Source: CAZFPT01 sp046541875 (GTDB lineage: Bacteria; Planctomycetota; Phycisphaerae; SM23-33). Taken from it: DNA of 19,571 bases. The translations under genes and the position numbers were made by a program. The notes beneath the pieces were generated by a model. It had not been told where the DNA came from and did no database searches. It worked only from the letters and a program-made list of their open reading frames with translations. The DNA lies in NCBI GenBank assembly GCA_046541875.1, contig JBKHCL010000061.1, positions 1 to 19,571 of the forward strand, read 5' to 3'. Shown piece by piece: positions 7,862 through 16,370 of this stretch (position 1 is the first letter of the stretch; every line of letters begins with the position of its first letter).

Positions 7862-7889
7862 AGGATACACGCCTCAGTTGTGGGGTAAA
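7862..7889 (-). promoter_or_regulatory. Candidate promoter for the GH29 gene
   Basis: On the minus strand, TTTACC (7889-7884), a 16-nt spacer and TATCCT (7867-7862) precede the Shine-Dalgarno of the fucosidase-like gene. The 9-mer GTATCCTGT across the -10 recurs on the plus strand before the GH51-like gene. This suggests the fucosidase-like gene is transcribed independently of nth, which ends at 8014. Confidence 0.45.
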
Positions 7890-8013
7890 GGGGCCGGTCG
7901 GAATGCGGGATACCGCGGCTGTGCTTCTCAACCTGGGGCAAGCGGCAGGAGCCACGATGGTCGCCACGATCAGCCGCCCGGCCGGGACCCATGTGAAAGC
8001 TCGTGGCCCGGGG

Positions 8014-8673
8014 TTACACCTTGCCCACCGAGGGGCACAGGTCGTTGAGGCAGCAGTTGTCGCAGTCCGGTGTACGGGCGGTGCAGCACTGTCGGCCATG
8101 GAAGACCAGGCGGTGGGCGAACATCGTCCATTCCTCGCGTGGCAGGAGGTCCTGGAGGTCTTTCTCGATCTTGTCGCCCTGGTTGTTCTTGCGGGTGGTG
8201 AGTTTCAATCGTCCCGCCAGCCTGGTGACGTGCGTGTCCACCACGATGCCCTCGTTCTTTCCGAAGGCGGTTCCGAGGATGACGTTGGCCGTCTTGCGGG
8301 CGACGCCGGGCAGATCGAGCAGTTCGTCCATCGTATCGGGCACCTCGCCGTCATGCTCTTCCACGATGCGGCTGGCGGCGCCCTGGATGCTCCTGGCCTT
8401 GTTGCGATAGAACCCGCAGGAGCGGACCGCCTGCTCGATGTCTTCCCGGTCGGCGGCTGCGAATGCCCGGGGCGAGTCGAACGCCTCGAACAGATCGGGC
8501 GTGACCATGTTCACCCGCGCGTCGGTACACTGGGCGGCGAGGATGGTCGCCACCAGCAGTTGAAACGGGTTCTCGTAGTCCAGCGAGCATTCGGCGCCTG
8601 GGTATTCCTTGGCGAGGCGGTCATTGATTTCGACCGCCCGTTTGCGCTTGTTCGCCTTCGATTCACGGGGCAT
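8014..8673 (-). CDS. nth: Endonuclease III
   Basis: Base-excision-repair DNA glycosylase/AP lyase that removes oxidised pyrimidines. At 219 residues it matches the normal size. The helix-hairpin-helix and catalytic Lys are in LPGVARKTANVIL (Lys127), and the catalytic Asp is in VDTHV (Asp146). The C-terminal iron-sulfur loop has the exact spacing Cys197-x6-Cys204-x2-Cys207-x5-Cys213. The start at 8673 is the conserved-looking MPRESKANKRKR N terminus; an AAGGA lies rather far upstream (about 8687-8691), and the in-frame extension to 8727 would overlap the preceding gene. It is only 19 nt downstream of the large oxidoreductase fusion gene, so the two are likely co-transcribed, with no obvious functional link. 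Confidence 0.96.
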   Translation of the reverse strand: MPRESKANKRKRAVEINDRLAKEYPGAECSLDYENPFQLLVATILAAQCTDARVNMVTPDLFEAFDSPRAFAAADREDIEQAVRSCGFYRNKARSIQGAASRIVEEHDGEVPDTMDELLDLPGVARKTANVILGTAFGKNEGIVVDTHVTRLAGRLKLTTRKNNQGDKIEKDLQDLLPREEWTMFAHRLVFHGRQCCTARTPDCDNCCLNDLCPSVGKV

Positions 8674-8692
8674 GCGGTGGAGCGGGTCCTTC

Positions 8693-11600
8693 CTACTCGG
8701 CCGGCAGGGGCTCGGGCTGGGCTGCACGGGCGGCGGCCGGCTCGGACGGCGTGACGGCGAGGGCTTCCTCGATGCGGTCGGCGGCCTTTCGTCCCGAGTC
8801 GATCGCGGTGACCACGTAGGCGGCTCCGGTCACGACGTCGCCGGCGGCGAACACCGCCGGATCGCTGGTGCGATGCGATCGTACGATGAGCTTGCCCGCG
8901 GCGTTGGTTTCGAGCCCGAGCTGGGTCACGAGCGACTCATCGGGGACAGCCTCGAAGCCCAGCGCGAGGACGGCGAGGTCCGTGTCCATCTGGAACTCGC
9001 TGCCGTTGACTTCCTTCATGACCGGACCTTTCGGGCTGGGCACCCACTGCACGCGGACGGCCTGGACGCCGGCGAGCTGGTCGCCCGAACCGTCGAAGCC
9101 CTTGGTGGCCACGCACCACTGGCGGTTCACCCCGTCGAGGTCTTCGGCGAGCTCCTCGTCGGTGGGCGTTCCGCCGCCGGCCGACCGTTTGGGAAGAATC
9201 TCCAGCTGATGCACTTCCCGGGCGCCCTGGCGGAGGGCGGCTTCCACGCAGTCTTCCCCGGTGAGCCCGCCGCCGATGACGGTCACGGTCTTGCCGTCCA
9301 CGGCGATCTGTTCCTCGAGGTAGTCGCTCTGCGAGGGGGCGTTCTGCTGACGAAGGAAATCCATCGCGAAGTGCACGCCGTTCCGCGATCGCCCCGGCAC
9401 GTCCAGATCCCGCGGCTGGGGGGCGCCGACGGCAAGCAGAATCGCGTCATGGTCGTCCCGCAGGCTTTGTGCGGAGAGATTTCGCCCCACTTCCACACCG
9501 GTGTGGAAATTCACGCCCTCGGCTTTGAGCTGCTCGATGCGGCGATCGATGAGCTTCTTGGCGAGGCGCGGTTCGGGAATGCCGTATCGCAGCAGACCTC
9601 CGATGCGGTCCTCGCGCTCGTAGACGTGGACCTCGTGGCCGTTGCGGGCGAGCTGCTGGGCGGCGGCCAACCCGGCCGGCCCGGACCCGACAATCGCGAT
9701 GCGTTTGCCCGTTTCGGTCACCGGCGGCTGGGGTGAAATCCACCCCTCATCGAACGCCCGGTCGATGATCTGCTGTTCGATGTCGCGGATCTGCACCGAG
9801 TAGCCCTGCAGCGATCGCTTGCAGGCGTCCTGGCAGGGGGCCGGGCAGATCTGGGCGGTGAACTCGGGGAAGTTGTTCCGCGAGTGGAGCACTTCACACG
9901 CCTCGCGCCATTTGTGCTGGTCGGCGAGGTCCACCCATTCCGGAACGCGGCTTTCCAGCGGGCAGCCCGCCTCGGCACAGATCGGCTCGGTGCACGAAAG
10001 ACAGCGCGAGGAAGAGAGCCGATTGGCCTTGCGGACGTACTCGTCGTACGAGCCGTACTCGAACGTATCCAGCGCCTGCATGTAGCGGTCGCGGTACTGT
10101 TTCTCCCGCCGATGCCACGCCGGCAGAAGTTTCCGCGCCCAGCGCATGCGCTTGATGAGGCGAAGCATCCACGGAACCATCGTGTGGGTGATGCGCTTCC
10201 GCCAGCCGAAAAGCTTCAGCTCCCAGCTCCACTGGTGGCGGTAACGGAGTTTGTCGCCATTGGCGGGGTTGACGTTGTACTTCTCGCGATCACGGGCGTA
10301 CTTCTCGGGGCTGGTGATCAGCTCGGCCAGGAAGATCCCGTCGCGGATGAGCATCGACGAGGCGAGTTGGTGGATCGCTGCCTTGGTGGCGGCGTAGCCG
10401 AACTCGGTGCGGTCCTTGGCGTAGAGTGCGAGGATCTTGTCGATGTATGTCTGGGCGTAGCTCGCCCCGCCCCACCGCATGCAGTCGTAGGCGCGAATGA
10501 CCAGATCCCGCTTGAGCGACTCATCGAGATTGGCCGCGGAGACGCACGCACCGCTGACCAATGTGCGCAGCTGTTGGGCGGCCTTGGCGCCGCGCCGACG
10601 ATGGATGTGGCGAGACTTCTCGTCGAGGGTCTGCTTCCAGCCGGTGCGCCTCGGGGCGCCCTGGAAGATGTCCATTCGCTGGCAGAGCTTGCGTCCCATA
10701 TTGAACGCGAAGATGTTCTTGCGGAAGTCCGCCCGGATGGTGTCCTTGATCGCCCAGGCGATCGAGTGCATCGAGACCGGAAGCAGGCCTTTCTGGAAGG
10801 CGAACCCGATCATCATGATGTTCGCGTAGAGCTTCGAGCCGAGGTACTTCTCGCAGATCGTGGAGATGTCCCGGGCGAGGAAGTCGTCGTCGCGGGTGTG
10901 ACGACGGATGAGTTCTTCCAGCTCGGCCGGGTCGAAGTCCTCGCGTCCCATCACGCCGCCGATGGTCTGGGCCTTGTAGGTGTTGATGACCGCGGCGGTT
11001 CTCTCTTTGCTGGCGACGCGCCCCCGCCCTCGGGGGTCCAGGGCACGGGCGGCTTCCAGGACGTCCACACCCAGCAGCAGGTCGGCCTTTCCGTACGGAA
11101 CCACCGCGGTGATCGGCTCGTCGGTGACGTTGTAGACGATCTGCGAGACGACTCCGCCGTTGCGGACGGCCAGGCCCTTCTTGTCCAGGAAGTGGACCTT
11201 GTAGCCTTCCTTGTGACCGGCGCGGAGAATGATCTGCGTGGCCAGGCCGATGCCCATTCCGCCCACGCCGACGACCACCGCGCGCCAGACGTCGTCGATG
11301 TCCGTCTTGGGCGGTTCGGGGATGTCGTCCAGGCCCAGTTCCGGAATACGGGTGCGGGGCTTGCGTTTGCGTTTGACGATGACCCGCTCGAACGACGAGC
11401 ATTGGCCGATCTTCTCGCAGGCGCCGTCGGCGACGCAGGTGGTCAGGTCGGTGTCCATCTTGAGCCCGTAGTCGGTCTCGACGTGTTTCAGCGCCGGGCA
11501 GCCGGTCATCTCCGAGCAGCGCAGGCAGAACTTGCACGCGTCGACGTTGATGTTCATGTGCTCCTTGACCGGCAGGTAGCCGAGCTTCTTGCGGATCAGT

Positions 11601-13474
11601 CGCTCGGCCCGGCGGATGCGACGATTCTCCGTGATGGCGCATTCCTTGTCCGCGATGACCACCTTCACCCCGTCGGCGAGGAACATCTCCTCCAGCAGCG
11701 GCTCGTAGTGGTCGCGGTCGGAGGGGTCCATCCGGGCGATCTCGAGTTCGTTCTCGGTGCCCAGTCCGCGGACGACGCTTTCGATGTCCTGCGTGTCGGT
11801 CTCGTTGTTCAGCACGTCGTACGCCAGCTCCGGCGTGGTCTGATGGCCGGTCATGGCTGTGGTGGAGTTGTCCAGGATGATGAACGTGATATCCTGCCCG
11901 AGCTTGATCGCCTGGGAGATCGCCAGCATTCCCGAGTGGAAGAACGTCGAGTCGCCCATGAACACCGCCTGCTTGTTGGTCACGAACGGATCCATCCCGG
12001 ACCCGGTCCCGCCGCCCAACCCCATCCCCGAGAGGTTGTGCATGAGCTGATCGTTGGGCGGGAACATGAGCATCGTGTAACACCCGATATCGCCGTGGAA
12101 CAGCAGGTCGATCGGTCCGCGATTGTACTTCTTGCTCATGTACTCCGGGTTCGCGAAGCGGCGTTTGATCTCCAGGCAGACCGAGGCCGAGTCGCGATGC
12201 GGACAGCCCGCGCAGAACGACGCCACTCGCGCCGGAAGCTGCCCGACGTCCGTCTGCCCGGTCGTGTCGATGGTCTCGATTTCCTTCTCGATGGTCTCCA
12301 TCGCCGGGACGTTCACCAGCGCGCCGGGTCCGTAGTACTTCCGCACCAGCGGACCCAGCGAAGCCATGATGGTCGACGGGTGCAGCCCGCGGATGTCGGG
12401 AATCGCCGGCAGGTCGTCCGGGAAGGTTTTGCCCCACACCTCCAGGTCGAAGGCTTGGTCTTTCTGGCGGTAGTGCATGACCACCTCGGCGATCTGCTCT
12501 TCCAGGAAGCCGCGGCGTTCTTCGACCACCACCACCCGCTCGCACTGTTCGCCGAGGCGGCGGATCATCTCGGGGTCCATCGGGTAGCTCATCCCGAACT
12601 TGAGGATCGGCAGCTCGCCCAACAGGCCCATCTCCCACAGCGCCTGCTTGAGGTAGCCATAGGCCATCCCGCTGGTCGCCAGCCCGATGGGCTTTCGGCC
12701 CGAGCCGGTATTGGGGTATTCGATGCGGTTGACGCCCAGCTCGCGGGCGATTTCACAGGCGTGGTGCATTCGTGTGGCGTAGGCCTCTTCCTGCCACCAG
12801 GTCCGCGGCGGCAGCAGGACGAACTTGTCCTGGTCGATCTCGCGGGTGATCATCTCGAAGGGTTGCTTGGTGTTCCGCTGGGGGTACTGGTTCTCCCGGC
12901 AGTGCACGGTCCCCCCGCCGTCGGCAAGGTTCGTCGGGCAGATGTATCCGCAGTACAGCTCGCTGCGGCGGGAGATTTTGAACGCCAGGTCCACCCAGTC
13001 TTTGAGTTCCTGGGGGTCGGACGGTTCGATCACGGGGATGAACAGGTGCTTGGAGATGTATCGGCTGTCGGAAGGCGCCTGGGTCGAGTCCGACCACGGG
13101 TCGTCCCCGTAGACGACCACCGCCCCGCCGTCCGGGTGGGCCCCGGCCAGCGAGCCCAGCGCCAGCGCGTCGGCAGCGACGTGGACGCCGACGGATTTCA
13201 TCACGATCATCCCGCGACATCCCGCCACCTGCGATCCGTTCAGCGAAGCGGCGGCGAGCGCTTCGTTGTTGTTGATGGCCGCCCGGATGCCCGCGTCGTT
13301 GAGCAGGTCCTTGATCAGCGACATCGAATCGAAGAACCCGGCCACCGGACTGCCCGGATAGCCCGCCAGCAGGTGAACCCCGCCTTCGACCTCCAGAGCG
13401 CCCTTCAGCAGCAGCTCGTTGCCTGTGAAGATCTCCGGCCCGTCCGTGTTGAGAAATCTTGGGTCGACTTTCAT
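8693..13474 (-). CDS. IorA-IorB-GltD-like fusion oxidoreductase
   Basis: A 1593-residue fusion. Residues about 15-470 resemble the thiamine-diphosphate PYR and middle regions of IorA (indolepyruvate ferredoxin oxidoreductase; LLAGYPGSPVAGFFD). About 470-600 form the TPP-binding part (FCAGCPHRD; GDSTFFHSG near 505; DNSTTAMTGHQ). Near 640-700 are two ferredoxin-like motifs. The IorB/gamma domain begins near 722 (AVVVGVGGMGIGLATQII). About 900-1130 resembles the DUF6537-type linker of large IOR proteins. From about 1140 to the end is a complete GltD-like module: N-terminal cysteine region (RCLSC, AGCPL, CPAPCQDAC), FAD loop IVGSGPAGLAAA near 1258, NAD(P) loop IGGGLTGEDC near 1396 and the terminal AAGDVVTG. 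It probably oxidises aryl- or branched-chain 2-oxoacids to acyl-CoA, with electrons exchanged with NAD(P)H; this is inferred. Start at 13474 from a -10-like box; ATG 13483 is possible. Confidence 0.9.
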   Translation of the reverse strand: MKVDPRFLNTDGPEIFTGNELLLKGALEVEGGVHLLAGYPGSPVAGFFDSMSLIKDLLNDAGIRAAINNNEALAAASLNGSQVAGCRGMIVMKSVGVHVAADALALGSLAGAHPDGGAVVVYGDDPWSDSTQAPSDSRYISKHLFIPVIEPSDPQELKDWVDLAFKISRRSELYCGYICPTNLADGGGTVHCRENQYPQRNTKQPFEMITREIDQDKFVLLPPRTWWQEEAYATRMHHACEIARELGVNRIEYPNTGSGRKPIGLATSGMAYGYLKQALWEMGLLGELPILKFGMSYPMDPEMIRRLGEQCERVVVVEERRGFLEEQIAEVVMHYRQKDQAFDLEVWGKTFPDDLPAIPDIRGLHPSTIMASLGPLVRKYYGPGALVNVPAMETIEKEIETIDTTGQTDVGQLPARVASFCAGCPHRDSASVCLEIKRRFANPEYMSKKYNRGPIDLLFHGDIGCYTMLMFPPNDQLMHNLSGMGLGGGTGSGMDPFVTNKQAVFMGDSTFFHSGMLAISQAIKLGQDITFIILDNSTTAMTGHQTTPELAYDVLNNETDTQDIESVVRGLGTENELEIARMDPSDRDHYEPLLEEMFLADGVKVVIADKECAITENRRIRRAERLIRKKLGYLPVKEHMNINVDACKFCLRCSEMTGCPALKHVETDYGLKMDTDLTTCVADGACEKIGQCSSFERVIVKRKRKPRTRIPELGLDDIPEPPKTDIDDVWRAVVVGVGGMGIGLATQIILRAGHKEGYKVHFLDKKGLAVRNGGVVSQIVYNVTDEPITAVVPYGKADLLLGVDVLEAARALDPRGRGRVASKERTAAVINTYKAQTIGGVMGREDFDPAELEELIRRHTRDDDFLARDISTICEKYLGSKLYANIMMIGFAFQKGLLPVSMHSIAWAIKDTIRADFRKNIFAFNMGRKLCQRMDIFQGAPRRTGWKQTLDEKSRHIHRRRGAKAAQQLRTLVSGACVSAANLDESLKRDLVIRAYDCMRWGGASYAQTYIDKILALYAKDRTEFGYAATKAAIHQLASSMLIRDGIFLAELITSPEKYARDREKYNVNPANGDKLRYRHQWSWELKLFGWRKRITHTMVPWMLRLIKRMRWARKLLPAWHRREKQYRDRYMQALDTFEYGSYDEYVRKANRLSSSRCLSCTEPICAEAGCPLESRVPEWVDLADQHKWREACEVLHSRNNFPEFTAQICPAPCQDACKRSLQGYSVQIRDIEQQIIDRAFDEGWISPQPPVTETGKRIAIVGSGPAGLAAAQQLARNGHEVHVYEREDRIGGLLRYGIPEPRLAKKLIDRRIEQLKAEGVNFHTGVEVGRNLSAQSLRDDHDAILLAVGAPQPRDLDVPGRSRNGVHFAMDFLRQQNAPSQSDYLEEQIAVDGKTVTVIGGGLTGEDCVEAALRQGAREVHQLEILPKRSAGGGTPTDEELAEDLDGVNRQWCVATKGFDGSGDQLAGVQAVRVQWVPSPKGPVMKEVNGSEFQMDTDLAVLALGFEAVPDESLVTQLGLETNAAGKLIVRSHRTSDPAVFAAGDVVTGAAYVVTAIDSGRKAADRIEEALAVTPSEPAAARAAQPEPLPAE

Positions 13475-13481
13475 TCCGGTC

Positions 13482-13509
13482 ATTCTACGTATTTGACCTC
13501 GCTCTCCAA
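13482..13509 (-). promoter_or_regulatory. Candidate promoter for the fusion oxidoreductase
   Basis: On the minus strand, TTGGAG (13509-13504), a 16-nt spacer and TAGAAT (13487-13482) are followed after 7 nt by the ATG at 13474. No good Shine-Dalgarno is present, so a leaderless mRNA is likely. The upstream in-frame ATG at 13483 overlaps the -10. Confidence 0.5.
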
Positions 13510-13564
13510 AGCCGATTCTGCCTTCCGAGGCAGTGAGGCGATTTCGGTTTCGCCCGTCCAATGC

Positions 13565-13594
13565 TGGCCAGGGGCGGTGGATGTCGGGTATCCT
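13565..13594 (+). promoter_or_regulatory. Candidate promoter for the GH51-like gene
   Basis: TGGCCA (13565-13570), an 18-nt spacer and TATCCT (13589-13594), with GTATCCTGT shared with the GH29 promoter. It lies in the 161-bp divergent gap to the fusion oxidoreductase and gives a leader of about 35 nt before ATG 13636. Confidence 0.4.
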
Positions 13595-13635
13595 GTGTGG
13601 CTCAAAATGATCCGAATTCCTCGGGAGTGGTAACC

Positions 13636-15333
13636 ATGCCCTGTGTGATGATGTCCTGGAAGTGCATTCTGCTGCTGGTGACGATGGCGACGTTGCTCGT
13701 CGGCTGCGCCAAACGAGCGGACCTGCCTGCCGTGACCGTGACCAATCGTGCCCTGGCAGCGGTGGATCATCGCATCTTCGGGCAGTTCCTGGAACGCGCC
13801 AGCTGGGGCGAGAGCGGGCCCGAAGCCTTCGTGGACGACGAAACCGGCCGACTGCCCGACGAACTCGTCGCGATGATGAAGCCCATGCGCATCCCCTTGT
13901 TGCGGTTTCCGGGCGGCTCGGACGTGGACTACCTCGACTGGCGCGATCTGATTTCCCACGCCCCGTCCCGCAAGCAGGCGGACCGCCCCGTTACGGTCGG
14001 GCATACCGGCGGGAAAATTACCAACCGGTTCGGCCTCGAGGAGTTCTTCACCCTCTGCAACCAGCTCGACGCCGAGCCGCTTCTGGTGGTCAAGATGCTC
14101 GCCGCCGTCACCGAGCAGGAATCGCTCGATGACGTCGCCCACCAGGCTGCGGCAATGGTGGCCTACTGCAACGCCCCGCTGGACGCCAATCTGCCGGCCA
14201 ACCTGGCCGACTACCCCGCCGCCCGGGCGAAGAACGGCCGACGGGCACCCCACAACGTCAAGCTCTGGCAGGTGGGCAACGAGTTGTGGATGATCCAGGC
14301 GACCATCCAGAAGAACGAGGCACTCGGGCTGACCAGCGACGAGACGGTCGCGGCGCGGTACATCGAAGTGCTCACCACCATCATCGACGCCATGAAGGCC
14401 GTCGACCCGAGTATCACGATTCTCACCGACGGGCCCAACCGCCCCAACTCGCCGCTGAGCATCGTCGCCTCCGAGCCGGCCATCCGCCGGCGGGTGGACA
14501 TCTACACCGACCATGCCTACGCCCCGGGCGAGATGCAGCGAGACCAGTCCCCCGGCCCGGACGCCAACGGCTGGGGCGACGAGGACTACTGGAACATCTG
14601 GACCGCCATGCCCGGTGAATACAGCGCCGACGGACAGAACGTAGCCCGTCGCAGCCGATACCACGCCTTTGCACAACGCGGCAAACCCGCCGGCGTGACC
14701 GAGTGGAACTGGAACGGCTGGGGCGAGCGACGACTCACCCCCAAACCCGGGTTCGATCCGCTCTGGGCGGCAGGGCTGGGGGCGGCAGGCTTCGTCCACG
14801 GCATGCTGCGCAACGCCGAGCATGTCACGCTGGCCAACCAGTCGCTCCTGCTGGGCCATCGCTGGGGAATTACCGCCATCCGCGCCGACCCGGACGGTGA
14901 TACTCCGCCCGGCTACCTGCCCCAGGGCCTGGCGATGCTCCTGCATGCCCGCAATCACGGCCAATCGCTGCTTCTCAGCGAGACGCGGAACATCGAGACC
15001 TACGCCCAGCCACGAAAGCTGGGCTGGTCCGATCCGCCCGGGACCGTCGCCTTTCTGGACGTGTTGGCCACCGGCGACGCCGACGGAACGGTGTATCTGC
15101 ACGTGATCAATCGCTCGTGGGATCGCGACCTGCCGCTGCGCGTGCAACTCAGCGGGTTCGACAGGTCAATCACCTCCTGCCGCCGGCTGGGCTGGCAAGC
15201 AACCCCGAGTGAGAAAACGCCCATCGTGCGCAACGTGAAGAAAATCACCGAGGGCGAGGCCGTGAAATTCGACCCGGCCGACCCGGTATTGACCGTCCCG
15301 CCGCGGTCGATGAACGTGTACGTGCTGAAATAG
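13636..15333 (+). CDS. GH51-like alpha-L-arabinofuranosidase lipoprotein
   Basis: A 565-residue predicted envelope-anchored glycosidase. The N terminus is a lipoprotein signal: short polar start, hydrophobic stretch and lipobox LVGC with Cys24. The mature part begins like GH51 arabinofuranosidases (DHRIFGQFLERASWG at about 44-58; PLLRFPGGSDVDYLDWRD). The clan GH-A catalytic pair is visible as WQVGNELW, with Glu216 as acid/base, and VTEWNWNGW, with Glu356 as nucleophile. The remaining C-terminal part should be the beta-sandwich. ATG 13636 is chosen because GGGAG (about 13623-13627) sits at the proper distance and the signal peptide starts there; the frame is open back to 13561. It is expected to release arabinose or a similar sugar from plant or algal polysaccharide outside the inner membrane, but the exact specificity is uncertain. 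Confidence 0.87.
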   Translation: MPCVMMSWKCILLLVTMATLLVGCAKRADLPAVTVTNRALAAVDHRIFGQFLERASWGESGPEAFVDDETGRLPDELVAMMKPMRIPLLRFPGGSDVDYLDWRDLISHAPSRKQADRPVTVGHTGGKITNRFGLEEFFTLCNQLDAEPLLVVKMLAAVTEQESLDDVAHQAAAMVAYCNAPLDANLPANLADYPAARAKNGRRAPHNVKLWQVGNELWMIQATIQKNEALGLTSDETVAARYIEVLTTIIDAMKAVDPSITILTDGPNRPNSPLSIVASEPAIRRRVDIYTDHAYAPGEMQRDQSPGPDANGWGDEDYWNIWTAMPGEYSADGQNVARRSRYHAFAQRGKPAGVTEWNWNGWGERRLTPKPGFDPLWAAGLGAAGFVHGMLRNAEHVTLANQSLLLGHRWGITAIRADPDGDTPPGYLPQGLAMLLHARNHGQSLLLSETRNIETYAQPRKLGWSDPPGTVAFLDVLATGDADGTVYLHVINRSWDRDLPLRVQLSGFDRSITSCRRLGWQATPSEKTPIVRNVKKITEGEAVKFDPADPVLTVPPRSMNVYVLK

Positions 15334-15369
15334 CCCCCCGCCGGGGAAGTTACCCTCGGTGATGGGGGC
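15333..15369. terminator. Hairpin between convergent genes
   Basis: GCCCCC (15333-15338) pairs with GGGGGC (15364-15369). Inside it CCGGGG (15341-15346) pairs with CCC-T-CGG (15353-15359, one bulged T) around the loop AAGTTA. It starts at the stop codon of the GH51-like gene and overlaps the last codons of nadK. The plus strand continues with TTTGT only, so as an intrinsic terminator it is plausible but weak; it could act in both directions. Confidence 0.4.
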
Positions 15370-16216
15370 TTTGTCCCCACTGGAGCTTTCGGGCCAGCGT
15401 CGAGAAGAAGTTTCGCCCCGGGTGGGGCACGATGCGCGCGGGGTCGGCTGAGCGGCGCACCTGGACGGTGTCCTCGTTGCCCATGGGGACGTTGACCTGC
15501 CCGTCGATGCTGACGGTCGTGCCCTCGTTGACCTCGGTGGCGGTGATGACGATCGGCGCGGTGGTGCGCACCACGATCGGGCGGATCGCCAGCGAATGCG
15601 GCGCAATCGGCGTGATCGCCAACGCGTCCAGGCCGGGCGCGATAATCGGTCCACCGGCCGACATGTTATAGCCCGTCGAGCCGGAGGGCGTAGAAATCAC
15701 CAGTCCGTCGCCAAGGTACTGGGCGATCTGCACGTCGTTCTGCCTGACGCACAGGTCGATCATGCGGAAGGGGCTGCCGGCAGAGACCGCAACGTCATTG
15801 GCTGCCGACGACTCGAACCGCACGTCCTGCCCGCGGAGCACGACCACGTCCATCATGATCCGGTCGATCGGCTCGACGCTTCCCGCGAGGATCTCCGGCA
15901 GGTGCTTGCGGAGATGGGGCACGTCATAGTCGGCCAGGAAGCCGAGCTTGCCCATGTTCACCCCCAGCAGCGGAACGCCCAACGGCGCCAGCGACCGGGC
16001 CGCGGAGAGCAGCGTGCCGTCGCCCCCGAAGACGATGCACAACGAGGCCTCGCGGGCAAGGCCGGGCATGGGCTCATCGTGGGCGACGACCGCGAGAATC
16101 TCACCGTGGCTTTCCAGCCAGGGGCGAAGTTCGTCGATCTGCCCGGGGACGCCGGGCTTGTCCATGTTGCCGATGACAAGAATCTTCGGCTGCGATGTGT
16201 TGGCGTTGGGGGCCAT
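15350..16216 (-). CDS. nadK: NAD kinase
   Basis: Phosphorylates NAD to NADP with ATP or polyphosphate. The 288-residue cytoplasmic protein shows the GGDGT motif at 64-68 (Asp66 catalytic), the NDVAVS segment at 140-145 and the GDGLVISTPSGSTGY loop at 169-183, all diagnostic of the family. The start at 16216 follows GAGGTG; an in-frame extension to 16279 would translate the intergenic palindromic repeat (HGQDAHAT) and is rejected. The gene ends 17 nt from the stop of the convergent GH51-like gene, inside a hairpin. The gene upstream on the same strand (UDP-sugar pyrophosphorylase) is separated by a 188-nt repeat region, so co-transcription is uncertain. Confidence 0.96.
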   Translation of the reverse strand: MAPNANTSQPKILVIGNMDKPGVPGQIDELRPWLESHGEILAVVAHDEPMPGLAREASLCIVFGGDGTLLSAARSLAPLGVPLLGVNMGKLGFLADYDVPHLRKHLPEILAGSVEPIDRIMMDVVVLRGQDVRFESSAANDVAVSAGSPFRMIDLCVRQNDVQIAQYLGDGLVISTPSGSTGYNMSAGGPIIAPGLDALAITPIAPHSLAIRPIVVRTTAPIVITATEVNEGTTVSIDGQVNVPMGNEDTVQVRRSADPARIVPHPGRNFFSTLARKLQWGQSPHHRG

Positions 16217-16235
16217 CGGCACCTCGTGCGGTGCA

Positions 16236-16270
16236 GTGGCATGGGCATCCTGCCCATGCGTCGGTTGTCT
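16236..16270. repeat. Palindromic repeat, copy 1
   Basis: Contains the perfect hairpin CATGGGCA, loop TCC, TGCCCATG (16240-16258), followed by CGTCGGTTGTCT. It is related to 16338-16370 and to the two elements in 1-50. It lies in the 5' region of nadK, in the gap 16217-16404 that holds no gene. Confidence 0.75.
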
Positions 16271-16307
16271 GTTCTGCATTCGGCTGTGCGGGAAGGCGTT
16301 TTCTTAT

Positions 16308-16327
16308 CCCCCAGCTAACGCTGGGGG
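16308..16327. repeat. Perfect 8-bp palindrome CCCCCAGC-TAAC-GCTGGGGG
   Basis: Stem CCCCCAGC (16308-16315), loop TAAC, stem GCTGGGGG (16320-16327), flanked by repeat copies on both sides. Neither strand has a following run of T, so it does not look like a standard terminator; it more likely belongs to the same mobile-type repeat island. Confidence 0.65.
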
Positions 16328-16337
16328 CTTGCTTTCC

Positions 16338-16370
16338 GTGGCGTGGACGTCCTGCCCATGCGTCGGTTTC
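16338..16370. repeat. Palindromic repeat, copy 2 (degenerate)
   Basis: Reads GTGGCGTGGACGTCCTGCCC and onward; it agrees with copy 1 over about 28 bases except for three purine changes that break the left arm of the hairpin. Same orientation as copy 1, about 102 nt away, with TCCTGCCCATGCGTCGGTT identical in both. Confidence 0.7.

Noticed and set aside
9884..13633. A 1249-codon open frame on the plus strand opposite the fusion oxidoreductase
   Set aside because: It is an antisense shadow produced by GC-rich codon usage: low-complexity composition rich in Arg, Asp, Gly, His and Val, no recognisable domain, while the minus strand encodes clear IorA, IorB and GltD motifs.
16216..16279. N-terminal extension of NAD kinase through the repeat
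   Set aside because: The added residues are the translation of the intergenic palindromic repeat and lie before a usable start with its own GAGGTG site.
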